This document shows positions 14,041 to 19,289 of a stretch of DNA of 19,289 nucleotides, piece by piece. Both the position numbers and the translations under genes were made by a program. This DNA comes from CAYRHS01 sp964424125 (GTDB lineage Bacteria; Actinomycetota; Acidimicrobiia; IMCC26256; JAOSJL01): positions 1 to 19,289 of the forward strand of contig CAYRHS010000044.1 in the NCBI GenBank assembly GCA_964424125.1. The letters are read 5' to 3'. The number at the start of each line of letters is the position of its first letter. Position 1 is the stretch's first letter. A model generated the notes under the pieces. It was not told the DNA's origin, made no database searches, and saw only the letters and a list, made by a program, of their open reading frames with translations.

Positions 14041-14544
14041 GTGGCCATCGTCGTCATCCTGATTCTCGCCGGGTTGTGGGCGGCTGTGCTCGTGCCGCCC
14101 CTGCTACGCGCTCGGCACGAGCACCGCGGTGGAGACACGATCGGCGATTTCAACTACCGGCTCGGCGTGCTGGGGAAGACGAACGGTGCCCGGCCTCGCA
14201 ACCCGTCTCGGTCCCTGTCGGGCCCCGCGCGCGCGGCGACCGGGGTCCCTTCGATCGGGCTGGGGTCGGGGAGGATGACCCGCGTGCAGCGCCGCCGCCG
14301 CGACGTGCTCCTGACGCTCGGTGCGATCTCGTTCGTGACGCTCGTCGGGGCGTTGGTCGTCGGCGGCGTGGCCTGGTTCGTGTGGCTGCTCTCGATCGTG
14401 GCCCTCGGCGCCTACACCGTCATGCTCGTGCGGATCAAGCAGCTCGCGGCCGAGCGGCGCGCCAAGGTCCGGTACCTGCCGCAGCGCGCGCCGGAGCAGC
14501 CGCCCGCCTTCACCCTGCGCCGGTCCGCTTCTTCCCACTCGTAG
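14041..14544 (+). CDS. SepX/GlpR-like divisome membrane protein
   Basis: A 167-residue protein with an N-terminal transmembrane helix (about 3-20) starting directly at the GTG, a short conserved patch (GGDTIGDFNYRLGVLG, 30-45), a Ser/Gly/Pro-rich linker, then RVQRRRRDVLL (81-91) leading into two closely spaced helices (about 89-109 and 111-131) and a basic end ERRAKVRYLP. This order is that of actinobacterial SepX/GlpR (gephyrin-like molybdotransferase receptor), which has a W-x(4)-VP at the end of the first helix; here WAAVLVPP. The position close to galU-moeA supports it. It is shorter than most described members. GGGAG at 14034-14038 precedes the GTG closely; the ATG at 13954 would add 29 residues before the helix. 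The call is inference from layout and context. Confidence 0.68.
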   Translation: MAIVVILILAGLWAAVLVPPLLRARHEHRGGDTIGDFNYRLGVLGKTNGARPRNPSRSLSGPARAATGVPSIGLGSGRMTRVQRRRRDVLLTLGAISFVTLVGALVVGGVAWFVWLLSIVALGAYTVMLVRIKQLAAERRAKVRYLPQRAPEQPPAFTLRRSASSHS

Positions 14545-14550
14545 CGGGCG

Positions 14551-15201
14551 GTGGACCGGGCGGGAGACCTCGTACCGGTCGTCGAGCACGCCCGTACCGC
14601 CCTCGAGACCCAGCACCGCGCTCGTGAGCTGACCATCGGCGCCTGCCGCCGAGTCATCCAGGCGTGCGCGGCGTCGATCCGGGCGCTCCACCGGGGCGAG
14701 CTCGACACCGCCCGGCTTCGGGCCGACGAGGCGGACGCGTTGCTCGCCGAGGCCCACGGCGCCGTGCGAGCGCACCCCGACGTCCGCTACGGGGGGCCGC
14801 TTCGCGACGCGGAGAAGGAGTACGCGGAAGCGCGGCTCACGTTCGCGTTCGTGACCGATGGGCCCGTCCCCGGCCTCGACGAGCTCGGCGTTTCCGTTCC
14901 GGCCTATCTCTGCGGGTTGGCCGAGGCGGCCAGCGAACTTCGGCGCGACGTGCTCGACGACCTGCGCACCGGCGCGCTCGAGCGCGCCGAGGGTCGGCTC
15001 GCGATCATGGACGCGGTCTATGGGTTGCTCGTGACCATCGACTACCCGGACGCGCTCACGGGCGGGCTCCGTCGCAGCGCCGACGCGCTGCGAGCGGTCC
15101 TCGAGCGAACGCGCGGCGACCACACGAACGCCCTCGTCGCCGAACGCCTCCGCGGCGCGATCGAGGACGGGCGTCGGGCGCTTCAGGGGGAAGAGCCCTA
15201 G
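14551..15201 (+). CDS. translin-family protein (archaeal-type translin/TRAX homologue)
   Basis: A 216-residue all-helical protein. From residue 22 onward it follows the translin pattern: RARELTIGACRRVIQ, SIRALHRGE, HPDVRYGGPLRDAEKEYAEARLTF, LGVSVPAYLCGLAEAASELRR, LDDLRTGALERAE, MDAVYGLLVTIDYPDAL and a final RRSADALRAVLERTRGD. Eukaryotic translin-TRAX (C3PO) is an RNase; the four TRAX catalytic acids (E123, E126, D193, E197) correspond to Glu90, Glu93, Glu125 and Glu129, with identical spacing and one Asp-to-Glu change. RNA binding or cleavage is therefore plausible. The GTG at 14551 is six bases after the GlpR-like stop, with only a weak GGGCG before it, so it is probably co-transcribed. A tRNA gene follows. 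Family call good, function inferred. Confidence 0.82.
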   Translation: MDRAGDLVPVVEHARTALETQHRARELTIGACRRVIQACAASIRALHRGELDTARLRADEADALLAEAHGAVRAHPDVRYGGPLRDAEKEYAEARLTFAFVTDGPVPGLDELGVSVPAYLCGLAEAASELRRDVLDDLRTGALERAEGRLAIMDAVYGLLVTIDYPDALTGGLRRSADALRAVLERTRGDHTNALVAERLRGAIEDGRRALQGEEP

Positions 15202-15212
15202 GGGCCCGGTGG

Positions 15213-15218
15213 TACCCT
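15213..15218 (+). promoter_or_regulatory. candidate -10 element for tRNA-Ala
   Basis: TACCCT fits TANNNT and ends 12 bases before the first base of the mature tRNA, reasonable for a short 5' leader. The -35 region lies within the end of the translin-family gene and is poor. Confidence 0.4.
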
Positions 15219-15230
15219 GAGCCGCACCGC

Positions 15231-15303
15231 GGGGGTGTAGCTCAGCTGGAAGAGCGCGTCGTTCGCAACGACGAGGCCGGCGGTTCGAGTCCGCTCACCT
15301 CCA
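15231..15303 (+). tRNA. tRNA-Ala (anticodon CGC)
   Basis: A complete 73-base cloverleaf. The acceptor stem GGGGGTG (15231-15237) pairs with CACCTCC (15296-15302) and includes the G3-U70 wobble pair that marks alanine tRNAs. The D-stem is GCTC/GAGC, the anticodon stem CGTCG/CGACG with loop TTCGCAA (anticodon 15264-15266), the variable loop AGGCC, and the T-arm GGCGG-TTCGAGT-CCGCT. Discriminator base is A; CCA is not encoded. It reads GCG codons. Confidence 0.96.
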
Positions 15304-15318
15304 CGACCTGCCGCCCGG

Positions 15319-15654
15319 TCAGCCCACGCGACCGCCGAAGAAGACCTGGGTCTCGGTGATCTGGTCGTCGTGAACGGTGAGCAGCTCGACGTTGCGGTGG
15401 CGTTCGCCGGTCTTCAGCTCGTACTCGTACATGACGAAAACGTCGTCGCCTTCGGTCGGCACGACGTGAAGCATCCGCTGCGAGACGAGGCGGTCGGCGG
15501 TGGGGAAGCAGCGCTCGAAGAACGCAGCCCTGTCGATGTGGTCGTCCTGCAGACTCGTGAACACGAAGTCCTGGGCGAGCAACCGATCCGCCGCGTCCCG
15601 ATCCTGTGCGAGGTAGCTCTCGAAGATGGCCCGGACGATGTCGACCTCGGACAC
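15319..15654 (-). CDS. NTF2-like / SnoaL-like domain protein
   Basis: A 111-residue protein with the cone-shaped NTF2-like fold pattern: helix VDIVRAIFESYLAQDRDAADRLLAQDFVF, then SLQDDHIDRAAFFERCF and a run of strands ending VELLTVHDDQITETQVFFGG. Such proteins are polyketide cyclase-like enzymes, isomerases or simple ligand-binding proteins; the substrate is not predictable. The GTG at 15654 is chosen because AGGAG lies six bases upstream; the frame stays open further upstream without homology. It lies downstream of the short-chain dehydrogenase on the same strand (137-bp gap) and is convergent with the tRNA gene. Confidence 0.8.
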   Translation of the reverse strand: MSEVDIVRAIFESYLAQDRDAADRLLAQDFVFTSLQDDHIDRAAFFERCFPTADRLVSQRMLHVVPTEGDDVFVMYEYELKTGERHRNVELLTVHDDQITETQVFFGGRVG

Positions 15655-15791
15655 GGACAACTCCTCTCCTCGACTCGCCCTGACGCCGTCCCGATCGAAC
15701 CGCGTCAGCTCGCTGTTCCGACGATCCGGCACGCGCGGACTCATCGGTACGGCGCGCCGGCCCGGACCCCGGTGGACTCCCGAGTCTCCGA

Positions 15792-16724
15792 TCAGGCCCC
15801 CACGGCCACGTCGAGGGTCACGCCCGTCTCGCGCTCTGACACCTCCCAAAGCCGGTCGATCGCGCGACGCCGCCCGACGCGGCGCAGGATCGGGCGGCGC
15901 ACCGGCGGTCCGTTGTTGACGAAGCGAGGCGCGTAGAGCTCACCGCCCTTCGCGTTCGGGTCGGTGGCGGCGCGCAGCTGGGGCAGCGCACCGTCGGCGG
16001 GGCTCATGCCCGTCGTCGAAGCGAACCAGTGGGACAGCGTCCCCATCCAACCGCCACCCCCCTCCTCGACGGTCGTCGCCTGGAGCCCGGTATTCGAGAG
16101 GCCGGGGTGCGCGATCAGGCTGGAGGCGCGCACGCGGGCGTCGTCGAAGCACCACTGCAACCCGATGCCGAAGTCGTAGTTCGCCAGCTTGGCGTGCGCG
16201 TACGCGCGCCAGGGCTTGTAGCGACCCTCGAGGTGGGGGTTCTCCGGATCGACCGCCCGCCCCATGTGATGCGCGGTGCTCGTGACCGTCACAACGCGCG
16301 CGGCGTCGGCTCGCAGGAGCGCGGGGAGCAGGTGCGCCGTGAGCGCGAAGTGGCCCAGGTGGTTGACGCCGAACTGCATCTCGAAGCCGTCCCGGGTTCT
16401 GCGTTCGGGCATCGCCATCAGGCCGGCGTTGTTGATCAGGACGTCGATTCGTTCGTGAGTGTCCAGGATCCGGTCTGCCGCCTGGCGCACCGCGGCGAGC
16501 GAGCCGAGGTCGAGCGGGACGATCTCGAGCGCAGCGTCCGGATGCTCCGATCGGATCAGGTCACGGGCGGCGACGGCCTTGCCCTGGTCCCGGGCCGCCA
16601 TGACGACCCCGGCGCCCGCCCCGGCGAGGGCCTTCGCTGACTCCAGCCCGAGGCCCGCGTTGGCACCCGTGACGACCGCAACGGAGCCGGCGAGGTCGGG
16701 GATGTCCTCGGTCGTCCAGGCCAT
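15792..16724 (-). CDS. short-chain dehydrogenase/reductase (retinol dehydrogenase/WWOX-like)
   Basis: A 310-residue classical SDR. Cofactor loop TGANAGLG at 19-26, NADP-favouring Arg45 in VMAARD, LDLGS near 71, NNAG at 98-101 and the catalytic set Ser149 (VTSTAHH), Tyr175 and Lys179 (AYAHAKLAN) are all present. The HPGLSNTGL segment and the extended C-terminus fit the subgroup of RDH/protochlorophyllide-reductase-like SDRs common in actinobacteria. Substrate unknown. ATG 16724 has GGAG six bases upstream, better than the GTG at 16736. It may be co-transcribed with the NTF2-like gene. Confidence 0.92.
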   Translation of the reverse strand: MAWTTEDIPDLAGSVAVVTGANAGLGLESAKALAGAGAGVVMAARDQGKAVAARDLIRSEHPDAALEIVPLDLGSLAAVRQAADRILDTHERIDVLINNAGLMAMPERRTRDGFEMQFGVNHLGHFALTAHLLPALLRADAARVVTVTSTAHHMGRAVDPENPHLEGRYKPWRAYAHAKLANYDFGIGLQWCFDDARVRASSLIAHPGLSNTGLQATTVEEGGGGWMGTLSHWFASTTGMSPADGALPQLRAATDPNAKGGELYAPRFVNNGPPVRRPILRRVGRRRAIDRLWEVSERETGVTLDVAVGA

Positions 16725-17026
16725 CGGGCGCTCCACGAGCAGGGCTCGGCACGAGGCTAGGGCCTGGCGCCCCTGCGCGCGTCAGCTGCTAGTGACGGTG
16801 TCCTGTCGAGGGAGTGAGCCCGTGGGTACGAGGACGATCGGCGTCGAGCGCCCCGGCAACGGCCGCGGGAACAACGCCGTCGCAGAGGCGGACGGCGTCG
16901 TCGGAGTGACTTTGGTCGCCGCGGGCTCGGTCCTCACGTCCGCGATGCGTGGGCGACGCTTCGGCGCAACATCAGGTGGGTACGGTCGCGTCGTCATGGA
17001 CCAGCGGTGGCCTTCAGGAGGTCGTG
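16725..17026. other. divergent intergenic region with no secure gene
   Basis: This 302-bp stretch separates the SDR gene from the small gene at 17027. A GTG at 16822, with GAGGGAG seven bases upstream, opens a 73-codon frame ending at 17043; it has no recognisable domain and runs into the next gene, so I do not call it. TACGGT at 16981-16986 could be a -10 for the gene at 17027. Otherwise I see nothing in it. Confidence 0.5.
16754..16759 (-). promoter_or_regulatory. candidate -10 element for the SDR gene
   Basis: TAGCCT on the minus strand would start transcription near 16747, leaving a leader of about 23 nt that carries the GGAG ribosome binding site. The -35 is unrecognisable. Confidence 0.35.
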
Positions 17027-17455
17027 GTGTACGACATCGGTGATGTCACCTGGTATGTGGGACGACGCATCGACATCAGTCCCGAACGCGTACCCGGCGC
17101 GGTCGCCGCGCTCGCCGCTCCGCGCGGTCGCGTCCGTTGTGCCGGCGCTCGGGCTCGTCTCGTCGCCGAGCTCTGTCACGATCCGGTTCGATGGTCGCGG
17201 TCCGGCCCACTCGCCTGTCTCGAGGGGGTGCTCCGCCCCCGAGGGCGAGCGGTGATCCGCGTCTCGATCGACGTGCACGAATGGTCGAAAGAGAGCAGCG
17301 AGCTAGGTCTGTGTCCACGCGGTCGCAGCTACCAGTGGTGGACGCCCGGACGCGCGGACCGGTACTTCGTGGCAGCGCACAACGTGCTCGCGGTGCTGGG
17401 GCGACGGCTCGAGCGCAACGCCGAGTTCCCACCGGAGCACCGGGCCGCCTCCTGA
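17027..17455 (+). CDS. uncharacterised small protein (142 aa)
   Basis: I do not recognise this gene. The start is well supported: AGGAGG at 17016-17021 with five bases to the GTG at 17027 (an adjacent GTG at 17024 is also in frame). The predicted protein is soluble, starts YDIGDVTWYVGRRIDI, has a basic Arg/Cys-rich middle (VRCAGARARLVAELC) and a more structured second half with RVSIDVHEWSKESSELG, then YQWWTPGRADRYF and an amphipathic C-terminal helix (AAHNVLAVLGRRLERN). The second half has strong G/C preference at third codon positions; the first half less so. If the upstream part is not translated, a GTG at 17252 with GAGGG before it would give a 67-residue product. No signal peptide or membrane helix. 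It is convergent with the lipoprotein gene, 24 bp apart. Confidence 0.55.
   Translation: MYDIGDVTWYVGRRIDISPERVPGAVAALAAPRGRVRCAGARARLVAELCHDPVRWSRSGPLACLEGVLRPRGRAVIRVSIDVHEWSKESSELGLCPRGRSYQWWTPGRADRYFVAAHNVLAVLGRRLERNAEFPPEHRAAS
17219..17243 (+). repeat. hairpin inside the uncharacterised gene
   Basis: CTCG-A-GGGG pairs with CCCCCGAG around a short loop (one bulged A, about eight paired bases). Its right arm overlaps the GAGGG that precedes the internal GTG at 17252. Its role is unknown and it may be chance in such G-rich DNA. Confidence 0.35.
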
Positions 17456-17479
17456 CCCCGGGCTCCGGCAGGCAACAGC

Positions 17480-18739
17480 TCACGCGTAGGGGTCGAGCGC
17501 GGAGCCGTCGAGGACATCCTCGTAGCCCGCGTCGACGAGCAGGTCGTACAGGGCCTGCGCGCCGTCGCAGCCGATCTCCTCGACCTCGAGCATCACGCTG
17601 AGGTCGGGGCTCCCAGCAGCCAGCTCCTCGAGCTCGGTGATGAACTCGTCCGCGACGTCTTCGTAGGGCACACTTGCCGCACCGGCGAAGTCGATCAGCA
17701 GGTAGAACATGAACGTCCCGCACTCGGCCCGGGGCACCGGGGCGTCGGGAAGCGGGTCGGCGACCGGTGGTGTCGGCTCCGCTTCCTCCGGTGGCGACGC
17801 GTCGGAGCAGTACTCCTCGAGGAAACCCTCCACCGCGTCCCGCAGCTCGGTGCTCCCGGCGACGGCGCTCGGATCACCGGCCGCGACGGCGGCCGCGATC
17901 GCGTCGCGGTACGCCGTGAGGTCGCCGAGCGCGTCCTCGGGGAACCCGGGCGTGCTCTCGGCCGTCGCGATCAGGTCGTCCAGGAACGCCTGGAGCCGCG
18001 TCAGGTAGGGGACCATGTCGCTCGGCCCGGACGGCCCGCCCGTGACGTCGTCGATCCCGGCCTGGTAGACCGCGCAGAAGTCGACCGCTTGGCCGTTCCC
18101 TCCGCCGTCGCCTTCATTTCCGGTCGCGGGGGCGTCGGGGAGCCCGGGCAGGATGACGATCGGGTCGCCCGGGTAGACGACGTCCTCGGCGGGCTCGGGT
18201 GGCAGGAGCGGGTTACCGCACGCGCACCGTGTCCGCGGTACGCCGAAGCGGTCCTTCAGCACCGCGGTCCCGGCTTCGAGCACGGACTGGTGGGCGGTGG
18301 CCGCGCCGTTCGCGTACCCGTGGTTGGTGACCGCGGTGTCGTGCAGGAGCACCGCGGGCGTCAGGCTCTCGACGTACGCGCCGACCTCGTCGGGAGCGAT
18401 GCCCTCAGCTGCCGCCCAGGCGCTTCCCTTCTCGGGGTTCTCCTCGAGGAAGGTCACCAGCTTGGTCTGGTCGCAGACCTGCTGGTCACCGGAGCCGCCG
18501 TAGAGCCCCGGCGCGGAGCCGGACTGCAGGGCCGCGTCCGTCAGCTCGGCGTCGGCGGTGACCGCCGACGTGTCGCCCGCGACCGACTCCGTGAACGGGT
18601 CGGTGCCAGTGGACGCCGCGGGCTCGAATACGACTTCCCGGGTCTCGGCGTCCGACTCCTCGCCGCTGCCGCTGCTGCCGCAGGCGGCCGCGACGAGCGT
18701 GATGCTCGCGACCACGGCGATGATCCTCCAGGCTCGCAT
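17480..18739 (-). CDS. secreted lipoprotein with DUF6777 domain
   Basis: A 419-residue exported protein. Residues 1-20 are a lipoprotein signal (basic start MRAWR, hydrophobic core, LVAAAC with Cys20) followed by a Gly/Ser/Glu linker. Residues about 35-190 match the actinobacterial DUF6777 domain: EPAASTGTDPFTESVA, PGLYGGS, SLTPAVLLHDTAVTNHG, QSVLEAGTAVLKDRFGVPRTRCACGNPL. The rest, about 215-419, is an acidic, Pro/Asp-rich region with two helical parts, each bounded by Cys residues (VDFCAVYQAG to EEYC; AECGTF to EIGC), possibly disulfide-linked. Function unknown; location is the outer face of the membrane. ATG 18739 is set by AAGGAGG six bases upstream. The frame is open up to 18853 but without homology. 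Confidence 0.83.
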   Translation of the reverse strand: MRAWRIIAVVASITLVAAACGSSGSGEESDAETREVVFEPAASTGTDPFTESVAGDTSAVTADAELTDAALQSGSAPGLYGGSGDQQVCDQTKLVTFLEENPEKGSAWAAAEGIAPDEVGAYVESLTPAVLLHDTAVTNHGYANGAATAHQSVLEAGTAVLKDRFGVPRTRCACGNPLLPPEPAEDVVYPGDPIVILPGLPDAPATGNEGDGGGNGQAVDFCAVYQAGIDDVTGGPSGPSDMVPYLTRLQAFLDDLIATAESTPGFPEDALGDLTAYRDAIAAAVAAGDPSAVAGSTELRDAVEGFLEEYCSDASPPEEAEPTPPVADPLPDAPVPRAECGTFMFYLLIDFAGAASVPYEDVADEFITELEELAAGSPDLSVMLEVEEIGCDGAQALYDLLVDAGYEDVLDGSALDPYA

Positions 18740-18885
18740 TGCCGACCTCCTTTGTGGTTCTGTCGGCCGTAGGAGTCGGAGGGGCAGCGGATCTGAAACT
18801 TCGGGCCTCGTTTTCGGGGTTCTCGGCCCCGATAATGTGTCTGATTCGGACATTTCCGCACCGGCGCGGGGCCGATCCGGGCGGA

Positions 18886-18909
18886 GGTCGGAGCCGACCG
18901 AACGGTCGG
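18886..18909. promoter_or_regulatory. overlapping inverted repeats, TetR-type operator candidate
   Basis: Three alternating half-sites occur in 24 bp: GGTCGG (18886-18891), CCGACCG (18894-18900) and CGGTCGG (18903-18909), each pair separated by two bases. The right-hand pair is a 16-bp palindrome, CCGACCGAACGGTCGG, of the shape bound by TetR-family repressors of acyl-CoA metabolism genes. It sits 18 bp before the start codon of the dehydrogenase, next to its ribosome binding site. Confidence 0.5.
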
Positions 18910-18927
18910 GGAGACGAGGAGGTCGCC

Positions 18928-19289
18928 GTGGGCACCGTGGAGACGCACGAGGTCACCAACCAACCCCCGCCGCTCGAAGGCTTCGACGTGTTCGGGGCAG
19001 ACGCGGTGTTGCGCGCCGCGCTCGAGCGGGAGGGCGCGGGCTGGGCCGGGTCGGCGCTCCACGCGCTCGGCGAGCGCGCGGGGTCGAGCGAGGCCCAAGG
19101 CTGGGGGGTGGAGGCGAACGCGAATCCGCCCGTGCTCCGAACCCACGACCGCTACGGCCATCGGGTGGACGAGGTCCGGTACCACCCTGCGTACCACGAG
19201 CTGATGAGGGTCGCGATCGGCTCGGGCCTCCACGCGGCACCCTGGGCCGACGATCGCGAAGGCGCGCACGTCGCCCGCGCGGCGAAGAT
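18928..19289 (+). CDS. AidB-like acyl-CoA dehydrogenase, N-terminal part (3' end outside window)
   Basis: The frame begins at a GTG preceded by AGGAGG (18917-18922, five-base spacing) and is still open at the window edge after 120 codons. The product reads THEVTNQPPPLEGFDVFGAD, then ALGERAGSSEAQGWG, ANANPPVLRTHDRYGHRVDEV, YHPAYHELMRVAIGSGLHAAPW and GAHVARAAK. This is the AidB N-terminal domain, with the characteristic V-T-N-Q-P-P-P-L-x-G opening and the RTHDRYGHRVDEVRYHP block. AidB-type proteins are FAD-binding members of the acyl-CoA dehydrogenase family, linked in E. coli to the alkylation response; most actinobacterial members are probably metabolic dehydrogenases. The FAD and catalytic regions lie outside the window. 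Confidence 0.88.
   Translation, partial: MGTVETHEVTNQPPPLEGFDVFGADAVLRAALEREGAGWAGSALHALGERAGSSEAQGWGVEANANPPVLRTHDRYGHRVDEVRYHPAYHELMRVAIGSGLHAAPWADDREGAHVARAAK

Noticed and set aside
15231..15303. tRNA gene as a phage or island integration site
   Set aside because: No integrase and no repeated copy of the tRNA 3' end downstream in the window.
16822..17043. 73-codon frame with a fair ribosome binding site
   Set aside because: No homology that I can see, Gly/Arg-rich composition, and it overlaps the better supported start at 17027. Kept only as a note in the intergenic entry.
16994..17278. 94-codon frame on the - strand opposite the uncharacterised gene
   Set aside because: Considered as the real gene of this stretch, but no ribosome binding site was found for it, whereas the + strand frame has AGGAGG at ideal distance.

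Overview
The window is 19.3 kb of very GC-rich (about 70%) bacterial DNA, densely packed on both strands, with many GTG and TTG starts and several promoters whose -10 hexamer lies 6-8 bases from the start codon (leaderless type). Gene content (SCO6745-family protein, FlK-type thioesterase, DUF6777 lipoprotein, SepX/GlpR-like divisome protein, AidB-like acyl-CoA dehydrogenase, galU-moeA pair) indicates an actinomycetote. An acidimicrobial lineage is my inference, not something the sequence proves. I see no insertion sequence, phage gene, CRISPR array or integration site; this looks like chromosomal backbone with lineage-specific genes.

Layout. 1-633 (+): the 3' end of a LysR-type regulator, then a small LapA-domain membrane protein. 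646-3318 (-): three overlapping genes for a flippase-like membrane protein, a PAP2/inositolphosphotransferase-like enzyme and an SCO6745-family protein. 3395-5841 (+): an alpha/beta hydrolase translationally coupled to a thiamine-diphosphate enzyme of the acetolactate synthase-like/2-hydroxyacyl-CoA lyase type. 5857-6826 (-): an FlK-like thioesterase and a GrpB-family protein. 6903-7619 (+): a PHP-domain metal-dependent hydrolase. 7662-10356 (-): FmdB-type zinc ribbon protein, 5'-methylthioadenosine phosphorylase, an orphan SAF/CpaB-like protein and undecaprenyl-diphosphatase UppP.

10468-15303 (+) is the most interesting block: plsY, galU, moeA, moaC, a three-TM protein that I read as the SepX/GlpR divisome family, a translin-family protein, and tRNA-Ala(CGC). 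In other actinobacteria the galU-adjacent MoeA paralogue (Glp) is a gephyrin-like division protein that works with a membrane receptor (GlpR/SepX). Here that pair brackets moaC and is followed 6 bp downstream by a translin-family protein which keeps acidic residues at all four positions equivalent to the TRAX/C3PO nuclease site. A 24-bp perfect hairpin separates moeA from the leaderless moaC promoter.

15319-16724 (-): an NTF2/SnoaL-like protein and a short-chain dehydrogenase. A 302-bp divergent gap leads to a small uncharacterised gene (17027-17455, +), then a DUF6777 lipoprotein (17480-18739, -). The window ends in the 5' part of an AidB-like acyl-CoA dehydrogenase (18928 onward, +), preceded by overlapping TetR-operator-like inverted repeats.
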